From Lysobacteraceae bacterium SCN 69-320 (GTDB taxonomy: Bacteria > Pseudomonadota > Gammaproteobacteria > Xanthomonadales > Rhodanobacteraceae), in contig MEFP01000015.1 in the NCBI GenBank assembly GCA_001725155.1, positions 31,646 to 95,645 on the forward strand: DNA of 64,000 nt, read 5' to 3'. This document shows, in pieces, positions 8,961 through 18,364 of this stretch (positions within the stretch are counted from its first letter, which is position 1; each line of letters starts with the position of its first letter). The notes beneath the pieces are model-generated. The model made no database searches. It had not been told where the DNA came from and was given only the letters and a program-made list of their open reading frames with translations. A program made the translations under genes and the position numbers.

Positions 8961-9818
8961 TCAGACGAAACGCCCGGCCTGGTAATCGCGGATCGCCGTC
9001 ATGATCTGCTCCTGCGTGTTCATGACGAACGGTCCGTACTTGGCGACCGGTTCATTCAACGGCCGGCCGGCGACGAGAATCAGTCGTCCGCCGGTCGGTG
9101 CTGCAAGACGCACCTGCGCGCCACGGCTCAGCACACCGAGCTGGCCGCGCGGCAAGGTGCGCGCCTGGGCGCCCTCGCCCACCGTCGCGTCGCCGTCGTA
9201 GACATAGACGAACGCGTTGTGCGTCCCGGGCAGATCGGCAACCCATTGCGCGCCGGCCTGCAGGCGCACATCCACATAGAACGGATCGGTCGCGACGTCG
9301 GCGACCGGTCCGCTCACGTCGCCGATGCGACCGGTCAGCAGACGCAGCTCAACGCCGTCGGCCGGCTGCAGCAGCGGCACCTGTTCCGGTGCGATGTCCT
9401 GGTAGCGCGGCGCGGTCATCTTGTCCCTGGCCGGCAGATTGACCCAGAGCTGGAAGCCCCACATCAAGCCGTCTTCCTGCTCGGGCATCTCCGAATGCAC
9501 GATGCCGCGTCCGGCCGTCATCCACTGCACGCTGCCGGCGCGCAGCCGGCCGCTGTTGCCCTGGTTGTCGCCGTGGCGCATGTTGCCGGCGAGCATGTAG
9601 GTCACGGTCTCGAAGCCGCGATGCGGGTGATCCGGAAAGCCGGCCAGATAGTCGCCGGGCTGGTCCGAGCGGAATTCGTCGAGCATCAGGAACGGATCGA
9701 GCATGTCCAGCGCCGGCTGGCCGATCACGCGATTGAGCTTGACGCCCGCGCCGTCGCTGGCCGGCATGCCGCGTACGGTCTGCACGATCTGGCGGGAAGG
9801 GGAAACGGTGGCGTTCAT
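8961..9818 (-). CDS. Pirin family protein
   Basis: The 285-residue protein is a bicupin. The N-terminal pirin cupin shows FPDHPHRGFETVTYMLAG with the metal-binding histidines, and MTAGRGIVHSEMP with a further His and Glu. The C-terminal cupin follows and ends YGPFVMNTQEQIMTAIRDYQ, typical of the family. Some pirins have quercetinase activity; others act as redox-dependent regulators. The start is the ATG at 9818, where similarity begins; the open frame continues hundreds of codons upstream but is only a shadow of the opposite-strand regions. The 197 bases before the next gene show nothing else I can name. Confidence 0.93.
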   Translation of the reverse strand: MNATVSPSRQIVQTVRGMPASDGAGVKLNRVIGQPALDMLDPFLMLDEFRSDQPGDYLAGFPDHPHRGFETVTYMLAGNMRHGDNQGNSGRLRAGSVQWMTAGRGIVHSEMPEQEDGLMWGFQLWVNLPARDKMTAPRYQDIAPEQVPLLQPADGVELRLLTGRIGDVSGPVADVATDPFYVDVRLQAGAQWVADLPGTHNAFVYVYDGDATVGEGAQARTLPRGQLGVLSRGAQVRLAAPTGGRLILVAGRPLNEPVAKYGPFVMNTQEQIMTAIRDYQAGRFV

Positions 9819-10015
9819 GTCGCGTCCTCGATCAACGATCGCCGCAAGATGGCAGCTGCCGCCGCCGATACCAAGCCGCGGGTCATGAACAAGTTGCGCG
9901 TGCGGCGGCAACAATACGCCGCGGCATCCGCCGTCCCGCCGGCGCGCAATCGGAAGGCCTGTCGCCGGGTGTGCCGTACCGACACGATCCGGCGGCAGAG
10001 GCCCTGCCTGGTACC

Positions 10016-10543
10016 TCAGCTTCGCGCAACGACCGGTGTGGAAGCCTCGCCTGCCCACACCGCCAGCAGCGCCCGCGCCGCGCGCAGGTCGCGCTTGACC
10101 GTGGGGACGGAGATCGCCAGCGCCTCGGCGATCTGGTCGAGGTCGATGCCGACCAAGGTGTGCCATTCCAGCACCGCAGCCTTGCGCACATCGAGTTCGC
10201 GCAGGCGATCCAGTCCGTTGATCAGGTCGATCGCGTCGCCGGCACGGTCCGGCGGAGCCTCGATGCCGTCGTGCAGCGCCGCCGTTGCCACGCCTTCTCC
10301 ACGCTTGCCGGTCCCGCGCGAGCGCTGGTGATCCAGGACGATCTGCCGCATCGCGAGCGCCGCCGTACGGAACAGATGCGCCCGGTCGACGCTGCAGTGC
10401 TCCCCGGCGTGCAGTTTCAGCCAGGCTTCGTGTACGAGCGCGGTCGTGTCGAGGGTGGCGCCGGCCAGGCGCAGGCGGCGCGCGCGCGTCTTCAGCTCCT
10501 GATACAGCGCAGCGAACAGGTCGGTGTCGAACGGCGAAGCCAT
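10016..10543 (-). CDS. ECF-like sigma factor of the kinase-associated type (module 1)
   Basis: The protein has 175 residues. Sigma region 2 (LDTTALVHEAWLKLHAG, then HLFRTAALAMRQIVLDHQR) and region 4 (VRKAAVLEWHTLVGIDLDQI with the helix-turn-helix IAEALAISVPTVKRDLRAAR) match the TIGR02999 (Sig-70_X6) group. The acidic residues that normally bind core polymerase in region 2.2 are replaced by TT (LDTTALVHE), as in kinase-activated ECF43 factors (EcfP/PknT in Vibrio, EcfK/PknS in Xanthomonas), where threonine phosphorylation restores the charge. The gene is last of three, 35 bases after the Ser/Thr kinase, its probable activator. Confidence 0.9.
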   Translation of the reverse strand: MASPFDTDLFAALYQELKTRARRLRLAGATLDTTALVHEAWLKLHAGEHCSVDRAHLFRTAALAMRQIVLDHQRSRGTGKRGEGVATAALHDGIEAPPDRAGDAIDLINGLDRLRELDVRKAAVLEWHTLVGIDLDQIAEALAISVPTVKRDLRAARALLAVWAGEASTPVVARS

Positions 10544-10578
10544 GGCGCAGCTTAGCGCGTCGGCGAGGCGGAATCGGC

Positions 10579-12924
10579 TCAGCGGGCGGCCGCGTCCAAA
10601 CCGGACAGCGCCAGCTCGCGGGAAAGTGTCGCGACCCGCGCGGCGTCAAGCGCGCCCAGCGCGTCGCGCGCCTGGACCGGACGGCCCAGGCGCAGCAGTG
10701 CATAGGCGAGGAAGGCCTGGGTTTCTTCGCGCGGCTGCTGCGCTTCCGGGTGTGCGCGCAGCTCGCCGAGCAGCCGGCGCGCCAGTGCGGCAAGGTCGGC
10801 CCAGGCCCCGTCGTGGACCTGGGCGTCCATCAGGTAGCGCGCCGTATTCATGCGCGGCATGAGCCCGGCGCCGGCGGATTGGAGTTCGGCCAGCAGGGAA
10901 GTCAGCTCGCGGCGTGCCTCGCCGTGCCTGCCGCTGCCGTCCAGCGCGCGGGCGCGATGCTGGCGCAGCTGACGTTCCCGATGGTTGCCGGGACCGTACA
11001 CGGCGCGCAACTCCGGCAGCACAGCCTCGGCGACGCCCAGGGCGTCCGCATAGCGGTGCTGCCGATTGAGCAGATACACGCGCGTTTCGGCGATGCGCAG
11101 CCGCATCGCGACAAAGCGCTGCGCGTCCCGTGCGACGGCCGCATCGGCCGAATCCAGCCAGCGTGCCGCCTCGTCGTAGCGATTGAGCCAGATGAGATTC
11201 TGGGCGAGGTTGTGCCGCGCGTAGGCGTCCTCTTCCGGCCAGCGTTCTGCCTGCGCCGCGGCCAGCGCCTGAGCGCGCTGCTGCCAGGGCAAGGCCGCCG
11301 CATACCGGCCCTGCCAGGCTTCGGTCAGGCCTCGCTCGGTCAGGACGCCGATGCGCGCCAGCACGGCACGAGGGTCGCCGTCGCGAGTCAGTCCGATGGC
11401 CTGATCGAGCAGCGTTGCCGCGTGCGTGAAGTTGCCTTCGCCGCGCTCCAGCACCGCGAGGTAGCGCAGGTTGAAGGCCAGATCTACCGGGTCACCGCCG
11501 TCGGCGACGGCGCGTTCGAGCAGGCCGCGCGCCGCCGCCAGTTCGCCCACACCGTTGAGCGCACTGGCGATGTGGTGGGTGAGACGGGTGCGGATCGGCG
11601 TGCGGATGTCGCCGCGCTTCTGCAGCGATTCCAGTGCCGACAGCAGCACTTCACGCGCCGTGACGTCCGGGCGGTTGGCGACTGAAGGGTCCGCCGCGCT
11701 CATCAGCGACGACAGCAGGACACTGACCTCCCGGGAAATGGCCGCCTCGTCCTCGGCGCGCAGCGCCGCGGCTTCGGCGGCTCGCTGGGCCTCGCGTGCC
11801 TGACGCGCCTGCACTGCGACTCCGGCGACACCGGCGCCGAGTGCGATCGCGGCCAGCGCGGCGAAGCCGCTTGCCGCACGATGACGGCCGACGAAACGGC
11901 GCACGCGGTAGCTCCAGCGCGCTGGCCGCGCCTGCACGGGACGTCCCTGGCGCCAGCATTCAAGGTCGTCGCCGAGCGCCTGGGCGCTCGGATAGCGCTC
12001 ACCAGCCGCATCGGCGGTCGACTGCAGCACGATGGCGGCCAGGTCCGCGTCGAGCTGGCGCCGCCACTGTGCCGCCGCAAGGTCGCGTGCAGTCCGGCCG
12101 AGCAGCAGCTCGCCCAGCAGCAGACCGAGCTGGAACACATCCGTCGCCGTCTGTGGCGGCTCGCCGCGCAGCTGTTCGGGCGCCGCGTAGCGCGGAGTGT
12201 GGGCGAGGCCGCCGACCGTGGCTTCGTCTTCGTCGAGCAGGCGCGCGATACCGAAATCGAGCAGATGCGGACTGCCTTCGCCGTCGACGAGCACGTTGGC
12301 CGGCTTGATGTCGCGATGCAGGACCAGATGCCGGTGGGCGTGCTCGACCGCGCGACACAGCCGCGCGACCAGGGCCACGCACCCCCGCCGGTCCACCTGG
12401 TTCGCGGCGACGTAGCGGTCGATGCGCACGCCGTCCACGTATTCGAGCACGAGCCAGGCGCGACCGCCGGCATCGACACCCGCGTCGAGCAGGCGGGCGA
12501 TGGCGGGATGGTCCAGCCGGGCCAGGACGCGCTGCTCGCGGGCGAAGCGCTGACGCGCCGGCGCGCCGGCCATGGTGTCGTGCAGCAGCTTGACCGCGAC
12601 GCGCTGACTGAAATCAGCCTGATCGCGGCGCGCCTCCCACACTTCGCCCATACCACCGCGTCCGAGCAGGCGCACCAGCGTGCAGTTGCCGACGCGCTGG
12701 CCGGGCAGCGGACCGTCGGCATCGGTTTCCTGCAACAGCGCATCCCGCAGGCTGCCGGCCGATGGGCTGGCCGGAACCCGTGCGTCGGCCTGCAGCAGCG
12801 CCTGTACGGCTGCGCGCACCTGGGCATCGTCCACGGCGTCGAGCGCGTGCTCGCGGCTGATCGCGTCGAGATCGGCGATTTCCTCGAAAAGCGCCAGTGC
12901 CCGCTGCATCGTCGATGCGTCCAT
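10579..12924 (-). CDS. Transmembrane Ser/Thr protein kinase with TPR region (module 1)
   Basis: The protein has 781 residues. The kinase domain (about 75-330) has the glycine loop LLGRGGMGEVW, the lysine in VAVKLL, the catalytic loop HRDIKPANVLV (about 198), DFGIA and the APE motif YAAPEQ. A single membrane segment (about 350-375, AALAAIALGAGVAGVAV) is followed by an extracytoplasmic ~400-residue helical repeat region of TPR type (NGVGELAAARGLLERAV, YARHNLAQNLIWLNRYDEAA). This is the layout of PknB-family sensors. It lies between a secreted repeat protein (upstream, 27-base gap) and the sigma factor it probably phosphorylates (downstream). Confidence 0.93.
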   Translation of the reverse strand: MDASTMQRALALFEEIADLDAISREHALDAVDDAQVRAAVQALLQADARVPASPSAGSLRDALLQETDADGPLPGQRVGNCTLVRLLGRGGMGEVWEARRDQADFSQRVAVKLLHDTMAGAPARQRFAREQRVLARLDHPAIARLLDAGVDAGGRAWLVLEYVDGVRIDRYVAANQVDRRGCVALVARLCRAVEHAHRHLVLHRDIKPANVLVDGEGSPHLLDFGIARLLDEDEATVGGLAHTPRYAAPEQLRGEPPQTATDVFQLGLLLGELLLGRTARDLAAAQWRRQLDADLAAIVLQSTADAAGERYPSAQALGDDLECWRQGRPVQARPARWSYRVRRFVGRHRAASGFAALAAIALGAGVAGVAVQARQAREAQRAAEAAALRAEDEAAISREVSVLLSSLMSAADPSVANRPDVTAREVLLSALESLQKRGDIRTPIRTRLTHHIASALNGVGELAAARGLLERAVADGGDPVDLAFNLRYLAVLERGEGNFTHAATLLDQAIGLTRDGDPRAVLARIGVLTERGLTEAWQGRYAAALPWQQRAQALAAAQAERWPEEDAYARHNLAQNLIWLNRYDEAARWLDSADAAVARDAQRFVAMRLRIAETRVYLLNRQHRYADALGVAEAVLPELRAVYGPGNHRERQLRQHRARALDGSGRHGEARRELTSLLAELQSAGAGLMPRMNTARYLMDAQVHDGAWADLAALARRLLGELRAHPEAQQPREETQAFLAYALLRLGRPVQARDALGALDAARVATLSRELALSGLDAAAR

Positions 12925-12951
12925 CGGTCCGCCGTCCGGAGTCGGCGTTGC

Positions 12952-14496
12952 TCAGTCCATTCCCGAGGCGAAGATATAGTCAGGACCGACGAAGCGCATC
13001 ACCAGCACATCGTGATCGACGTTGCCGGGATCGTTGGCTTCGTACTGGCGGTCGCCGATGACGACAGGCCTGCCCTGGTCGAGCAGCAGCGCAGCGCCCC
13101 AATGGCGGCGGGTCTCGTTCAGCGTACCGTTGAACGCCTGGAAGACGTAGGGCTCCGAGAGGCCGGGAATCGCCGGCCAGCTGTAGCGGAAGCCGCCGGG
13201 CCAGGCCGAATCGGCCGTGCGTACGAAACGGCCGAGCAGCACATGCTCGAAGCGCGCGCCGCCCTCGACGCGCCAGCTTCCGGCGAACCAGAGCAAGCCG
13301 CGCAGCGCGTCGTAGGCGGCGTCGAGCACGAGGCAGGATTCGCCGCGCAGCACGGCCGTGGCGGCGTCGCAAAGGTCGTCCGCGAGCCAGGCCACCGCAT
13401 CGGTCGTGCGCAGCGCCCCGCTGGCCTGGTCGATCGGAATGCGCTGCAACGCCGGCTTGAACAGCGGGCCGTAGGCATCGGCGCCCGGCGCGCGGTTGAG
13501 CACCAGCAGCAGCGCGTTGTCGAAACCGAGCGTGCCGGGCCCGGTCTCCACGGCGAGGGCGCCGACGCTGACGTCGCCGAGCGCGTCGCCGGCTTCGTAG
13601 CGCTGCAGCTCGCTGACGGCGTCATAGCGGCGCACCTGCACCCGGCGGCGGTCGCCACCGTTGCGCACATAGTCGAGCGCCAGGAAGAAGTCGTGCGGCA
13701 GCGCACCGGCCGCACGCGAGAAGCGTACGCGGCGCGCGACTTCGTACTCGCCGTCCGCGCCGACGACATGGAACACGGGACTGTCGAAGCTCGTATTCGC
13801 GTACGTGTCCCTGCCTTCCGCATCCATCAGCGTGAACGCGCCGTCGCTCGGGGGATTGGGTGCCGTCGTCTGGTTGTACGCCAGCGCGGTGACCACCCAG
13901 CCGGTGCCGGGCTGAACGTCCAGATCGCCGAGCTCGGGCGCGTAGGCGGGACTGCTGGCGCTGGAGGCGATGCTGCAGCCCGCCGGCCAGCTGTTGCCCC
14001 ATCCCCAGCTGCGGAACGACGTGTCCGCGCTGCCGTCCAGAAAGACGCGGCAAACGGTGACCCGGCCGTAACTGCTTTCCTGGGAACTGAAGGCGTAGTA
14101 AGCCGTGTTGCCGTACAGCACCGGACCGGCCACCGAGAGCACGCCCGTGTGGCGCAGAATCTGGCCGTTGTTGCCGACGTCACCGAAGCTCGCATCGCGG
14201 GATCCGTCGGCGTTCAGACGCAGCAGGCCCACGCGCCCGGAGGGACCGGGATTGATCAGCGCCAGACCGAGGTACTTGCCGTCCGGCAATACGACGATGC
14301 CGCGCCCGGCGTCGAAGCTCGTGCCGCCGGCCAGGCTGTCGAACGCCGCGATCGTCGAGCCGCGGCCGATGCCGTTGTAGAGCGCCGGATTCAACGTCGC
14401 ATTGAAGCGCACGTCCAGATCCACCGCGCTCGCCGCCGCGGCTGCCGTCGCGACCAGCCCCCACCATCCTCCGAACAACCATCTTGTCCCGCGCAT
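12952..14496 (-). CDS. Secreted delta-60-repeat protein with IFASGMD tail (module 1)
   Basis: The protein has 514 residues from the ATG at 14496, which has ribosome binding site GAGGAGA; a second ATG six codons upstream lacks one. A signal peptide (to about 25) is followed by repeats of the delta-60 type (GRVGLLRLNADGSRDASFGD, VCRVFLDGSADTSF), which usually form beta-propellers. Cysteines suggest an extracytoplasmic fold. It ends GPDYIFASGMD, a variant of the tail ending the secreted proteins of module 2 (IFGNGFQ, IFANGFQ). It is the first gene of the secreted protein-kinase-sigma unit and a likely target or ligand of that pathway. Confidence 0.85.
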   Translation of the reverse strand: MRGTRWLFGGWWGLVATAAAAASAVDLDVRFNATLNPALYNGIGRGSTIAAFDSLAGGTSFDAGRGIVVLPDGKYLGLALINPGPSGRVGLLRLNADGSRDASFGDVGNNGQILRHTGVLSVAGPVLYGNTAYYAFSSQESSYGRVTVCRVFLDGSADTSFRSWGWGNSWPAGCSIASSASSPAYAPELGDLDVQPGTGWVVTALAYNQTTAPNPPSDGAFTLMDAEGRDTYANTSFDSPVFHVVGADGEYEVARRVRFSRAAGALPHDFFLALDYVRNGGDRRRVQVRRYDAVSELQRYEAGDALGDVSVGALAVETGPGTLGFDNALLLVLNRAPGADAYGPLFKPALQRIPIDQASGALRTTDAVAWLADDLCDAATAVLRGESCLVLDAAYDALRGLLWFAGSWRVEGGARFEHVLLGRFVRTADSAWPGGFRYSWPAIPGLSEPYVFQAFNGTLNETRRHWGAALLLDQGRPVVIGDRQYEANDPGNVDHDVLVMRFVGPDYIFASGMD

Positions 14497-14528
14497 CGAA
14501 GTTCTCCTCGCCATTGCCGGCGGAGGAA

Positions 14529-14556
14529 GAACGCCAAAACGGTGCAGCCGGGATCA
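14529..14556 (-). promoter_or_regulatory. Degenerate copy of the module promoter motif
   Basis: Read leftward, GGCGTTC (14535-14529) lies 32 bases before the ATG at 14496, as in the three promoter motifs of module 2. At the matching distance upstream the first block is TGATCCC rather than TGTCGCA, so only the downstream block is conserved. It may be the module 1 promoter recognised by a different sigma factor. Confidence 0.28.
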
Positions 14557-14657
14557 CCCGCGGCGGGCCGAACGGGAGATACAGGGTGCCGCCGGGTCCG
14601 CCCGGCTCAGGACGGCCGGCGGCGGCGCCGGCCGGAAAGTCGCGCCTGCCGCGGCGC

Positions 14658-15329
14658 TCAGTGCACCCAGCGTCCGCCGCGGCGGCGCGGCGGATCGCGG
14701 AACTCGCTGGATGCGGCGCCGCTGCCGGCCTTTTCGCGTTCGCTGGCCGGGTGCACGCGCCAGTACTGCGCGACCTGGGCGACGACCTGCGGAATGTGCG
14801 CCAGGCAGTCGTCGTATTCCTGTTCGGTCAGGCGCTCGAATTCGGCTTCGGCCGTCAGCACGCCTTCGTCGACCGACAGCGCCATGACCGGACCGAGCAT
14901 CTCCATGAGCTGCGCGTCTTCGGCCAGGCGCGATTCCCAGGCACTGGCGCGCAGGTCGATCGCTCGGCTGACGCCTTCGCACCAGCCCGCGGCCGACAGC
15001 GCCACGCCGCCGTCCTCGAGGTCGACCTCGCCGAGTATCGGCTCGTAGGTTTCGGCGTCGATCTCGCCGACGATGGAATCGTTGAGCTTGGCCAGCAGCA
15101 GCAGGATGCGCTCGCCCTCTTCCTCGTCGGTGAACGGCGCATGCAGCACTTCGGGCAGCCATTCGTCCGGCAGCGCCGGATCCGGACCTATCGCGAGCAG
15201 GGTCAGCAGGCCATGCACGCCGTCGAGCAGCAGATCGGCTTCGTTCTCCCGCGCATGGGCGCGCAGGTACTGATCGAGCTCGTCGAGCTCGTGGTCCTCG
15301 AGAGAGGGCGTGACTTCACGTTCGGTCAT
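14658..15329 (-). CDS. UPF0149 (YgfB/YecA-like) family protein
   Basis: The 223-residue acidic helical protein has the UPF0149 hallmarks: LDQYLRAHARENEADLLLDGVHGLLTLLAIGPD (hydrophobic helices and the HG-L-x-A core), PDEWLPEVLHAPF, and WCEGVSRAIDL (the W-C-x-G-F-like motif). Relatives are about 190-220 residues; their biochemical role is unsettled. The C-terminus is Arg-rich (RRRGGRW). The ATG at 15329 overlaps the stop of xthA by 4 bases (ATGA), so translation is coupled to the exonuclease gene. Confidence 0.88.
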   Translation of the reverse strand: MTEREVTPSLEDHELDELDQYLRAHARENEADLLLDGVHGLLTLLAIGPDPALPDEWLPEVLHAPFTDEEEGERILLLLAKLNDSIVGEIDAETYEPILGEVDLEDGGVALSAAGWCEGVSRAIDLRASAWESRLAEDAQLMEMLGPVMALSVDEGVLTAEAEFERLTEQEYDDCLAHIPQVVAQVAQYWRVHPASEREKAGSGAASSEFRDPPRRRGGRWVH

Positions 15330-16096
15330 GCGTTGAGTTCCAGCAGCGCCGGTGCGTGGTCCGAAGGACGCTCCCAGCGGCGCGGTTCCAGATCTATGCT
15401 GGCGCCCGCGAAACGCGGCCGCAGCGCGTGGCTGGCCAGCACGAGGTCGATGCGCAGGCCGAGGTTGCGACGGAACGCGGCCTGGCGGTAGTCCCACCAG
15501 CTGAATGCGCCATCGTTGCTGTGAAATTCGCGAAAGCTGTCGAGCAGGCCGATGTCGAGCAGCTTGCGCAGCGCCGCGCGTTCCGGCTCGGAGCACAGGA
15601 TCTGGTCCTTCCAGGCCACCGGATCGTGCACGTCGCGGTCGTCCGGCGCGATGTTGAAATCGCCGAGCACGACGAGGTTCGGATGCCGCGCCGCCTCATT
15701 GGCGAGGTAATCGGTCACACGGGCCAGCCAGTTGAGCTTGTAGGCGTATTTGTCGCTGCCGACGGCCTGGCCGTTGACGACGTAGAGATTCGCGATGCGC
15801 AGGTCGCCGACGTCGGCGATCAGGATGCGCCGCTGCGGATCGTCGAGGCCGGGTATGTCGGTCACCACGTTCTGCGGCATGTCGTGGCGCGACAGCAGTG
15901 CGACGCCGTTGTAGGTCTTCTGCCCCGAGAACACGCTGCGGTAGCCCAGCGCGGCCAGTTCGGTATCTGGAAATTTGGAATCTTCCAGTTTTGTCTCCTG
16001 CAGCGCGACGATGTCGGGCTGCGCGGCCGCCAGCCATTGCTTGAGGTGCGGCAGCCGCACGTTGAGCGAATTGACGTTCCAGGTCGCGATTTTCAT
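15326..16096 (-). CDS. xthA: Exodeoxyribonuclease III
   Basis: The 256-residue protein has the normal XthA length. It is the major AP endonuclease and 3'-5' exonuclease of base-excision repair. The N-terminus MKIATWNVNSLNVRLPHL supplies the metal-binding Asn. VALQETKL carries the catalytic Glu, VVLGDFNIAPDDRDVHD carries the Asp/Asn pair, and SDHAPALLEL near the end contains the catalytic His. The start has no competing upstream ATG of the right character. It is the first gene of a two-gene unit with the UPF0149 gene. Confidence 0.97.
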   Translation of the reverse strand: MKIATWNVNSLNVRLPHLKQWLAAAQPDIVALQETKLEDSKFPDTELAALGYRSVFSGQKTYNGVALLSRHDMPQNVVTDIPGLDDPQRRILIADVGDLRIANLYVVNGQAVGSDKYAYKLNWLARVTDYLANEAARHPNLVVLGDFNIAPDDRDVHDPVAWKDQILCSEPERAALRKLLDIGLLDSFREFHSNDGAFSWWDYRQAAFRRNLGLRIDLVLASHALRPRFAGASIDLEPRRWERPSDHAPALLELNA

Positions 16097-16214
16097 GCGC
16101 GCAGTCTAGTGTCCCGTCCTGCAGATAGCCACCGGCGAGCGCCGCTGCCGCAGGCCTGCGGCAGCGTTCGCCGTGCCGGCACGCACGCGTGCCGCGGCCG
16201 GTGTCCGGCCCGGC

Positions 16215-18257
16215 TCAGACCAGGCCGTAGCTGTGCAGCAGCGCGTCGGTTTCCGGTTCGCGGCCGCGGAATGCGACGAAGCTTTCCAGCGCCGGCCGCG
16301 AGCCGCCGACCGCGAGCACTTCGCGGCGGAAATCGGCGCCGGTGGCCTTGTTGAACACGCCTTCGGCCTCGAAGCGCGCGAACGCGTCGGCCGACAGCAC
16401 TTCGGCCCAGAGATAGCTGTAATAGCCGGCGCCGTAGCCGCCGGCGAAGATGTGGGTGAAGCTGTGCGCGAAGCGCTGCCAGGCCGGCGGCTGCACGACG
16501 GCGACTTCGCGGCGCACCTGCTGCAGCACCGCGTCCGTGCGCGCGCCCTGCGCCGGATCGAAACCCAGATGCAGGCGGAAATCGAACAGGGCGAACTCGA
16601 GCTGGCGTACGAGGAACATGCCGGCCTGGAAATGCCGCGCCGCGAGCATGCGCTGGAACAGCGCCTCGGGCAGTGCCTCGCCGGTCTGGTAGTGGCGCGC
16701 GAACAGGTCCAGCGTCTCGCGCTGCCAGCCGAAGTTCTCCAGGAACTGGCTCGGCAGCTCAACCGCATCCCATTCCACGCCGCTGATGCCGGACACGCCC
16801 GGAAAGTCGATCTCGGTCAGCAGATGGTGCAGGCCGTGGCCGAATTCGTGGAACAGGGTCAGCACGTCGTCGTGGGTCAGCAGCGACGGCGCCGTCGCGG
16901 TCGGCGGCGCAAAGTTGCAGGTCAGATAGGCGATGGGCCGGTGCAGGCCGTCGGCATCGCGGAAGCGCGATCGGCAGACATCCATCCACGCGCCGCCGCG
17001 CTTGCCGCTGCGCGCGTAGAGGTCGACGTAGGCGCCGGCGATCAGCTGGCCGTTCGCGTCGAACACTTCGTAATAGGCGACGTCCTCGTGCCAGACGTCG
17101 ACGCCGTCGCGGCGCTGCAGGCGTATGCCGAACACGCGCTCGCAGATGCCGAACAGGCCGTCGATGACCGCCGGCAGCGGGAAATACGGCTTGAGTTCTT
17201 CCTCGTTGAGCTGGAAGCGGCGCTCGCGCAGTTTCTCGGACGCATAGCCGATGTCCCAGGGCTGCAGGTCGGCCAGGCCGAGCTCGGCTGCCGCGAACGC
17301 GCGCAGCTCGGCGATTTCGCGCTCGGCGACGGGTTTGGCACGGCGCACGAGGTCGGCGAGGAAATCCAGCACCTTCTGCGGCGAGGTCGCCATCTTCGTC
17401 GCGAGCGATTCCTCGGCGGCATTGGCGAAGCCGAGCAGTTGCGCCGCTTCGTGGCGCAGCGCAAGGATCTGCTCGATGCGCCCGGAGTTGTCGAAGCGGC
17501 CGGCGTCCGGGCCCTGGTCCGATGCGCGCGTCGAATAGGCCGTGTAGACGCGTTCGCGCAACGCACGGTCGTCGGCATAGGTCAGCACGGCCTGTACGCT
17601 GGGTTGCTTGAGCGTGACGAGCCAGCCGTCGAGCTCCTTCTCCCGTGCATAGGCGGCGAGCACGGCACGGCCGGATTCGGGAATGCCGGCGAGCAGGGCC
17701 GGGTCGGTCAGGTGCTCGGTCCAGGCCTCGCTCGCGTCGAGCACGGCTTCCTCGAACTCGGTCGAAAGCCGCGACAGCTCGTTGGCGATGGTCTTGAAGC
17801 GCGAACGCGCCGGCTCTTCGAGCGCCACGCCGGACAGGCGGAAGTCGCGCAGCGCGTGCTCGGTCAGGGTGCGCGCCGGTCGCGGCAGGCCGGCGAAGTC
17901 GCCGCGCCGGGCGACGGCGTCGACGGCCGCATACAGGTCGCGGTTCTGGCCCAGTTCGGTGGAGTGCTCGGTGATCGCTTCCAGCGCCGTCGAATAGGCC
18001 TTGCGCAGTTCTTCGGAATCCTTGACCGAATGCAGGTGCGATACCGGCGACCAGGCCCGGCCCAGGCGTTCCTCCCAGGCTTCCTGCGGCAGCAGCGTAT
18101 TGGCGAAATCGCGGGCGTCCGGCGCGGCGGTCAGCGTGGCTATCGCTTCGCGGTAGTCGTGCAGGATACGTTCGACGGCCGGCACGACGTGCTCGGGCCG
18201 GATCTCCGAAAACGCCGGCAGCTCGCCGTCGCGCAGCAGGGGGTTGGTCGCATCCAT
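16215..18257 (-). CDS. prlC: Oligopeptidase A (M3 zinc metallopeptidase)
   Basis: The 680-residue protein has the usual M3A length. The zinc motif HEFGHGLHH (about residue 470) is followed by SGVEWDAVELPSQFLENF, the family signature with the third zinc ligand Glu. The N-terminus NPLLRDGELPAFSEIRPEHV is characteristic of PrlC. It degrades short peptides, including cleaved signal peptides, in the cytoplasm and has no export signal. It is divergent from the patatin gene at 18365; the 107-base gap would hold both promoters. Confidence 0.96.
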   Translation of the reverse strand: MDATNPLLRDGELPAFSEIRPEHVVPAVERILHDYREAIATLTAAPDARDFANTLLPQEAWEERLGRAWSPVSHLHSVKDSEELRKAYSTALEAITEHSTELGQNRDLYAAVDAVARRGDFAGLPRPARTLTEHALRDFRLSGVALEEPARSRFKTIANELSRLSTEFEEAVLDASEAWTEHLTDPALLAGIPESGRAVLAAYAREKELDGWLVTLKQPSVQAVLTYADDRALRERVYTAYSTRASDQGPDAGRFDNSGRIEQILALRHEAAQLLGFANAAEESLATKMATSPQKVLDFLADLVRRAKPVAEREIAELRAFAAAELGLADLQPWDIGYASEKLRERRFQLNEEELKPYFPLPAVIDGLFGICERVFGIRLQRRDGVDVWHEDVAYYEVFDANGQLIAGAYVDLYARSGKRGGAWMDVCRSRFRDADGLHRPIAYLTCNFAPPTATAPSLLTHDDVLTLFHEFGHGLHHLLTEIDFPGVSGISGVEWDAVELPSQFLENFGWQRETLDLFARHYQTGEALPEALFQRMLAARHFQAGMFLVRQLEFALFDFRLHLGFDPAQGARTDAVLQQVRREVAVVQPPAWQRFAHSFTHIFAGGYGAGYYSYLWAEVLSADAFARFEAEGVFNKATGADFRREVLAVGGSRPALESFVAFRGREPETDALLHSYGLV

Positions 18258-18364
18258 GGTCGCTGTCCGGAACGGGGCAAACCGCCAAGGTGTAGCGCGG
18301 CCGCCGGAAAATCAAGCGCGCGCGCCTGCGCCGCGGCGGTCGGGCTCGGCGTAGCATTGCCTGC

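Noticed and set aside
8961..10793. A 610-codon open frame ending as pirin, suggesting a fusion protein
   Set aside because: Pirin similarity begins at the ATG at 9818. The part upstream covers the sigma gene and end of the kinase gene in another frame, with shadow-like Arg/Ala/Gly composition.
11881..15048. Open frame of 1055 codons on the plus strand
   Set aside because: It is antisense to the kinase and delta-60-repeat genes, has no recognisable domains and is explained by high GC reducing stops.
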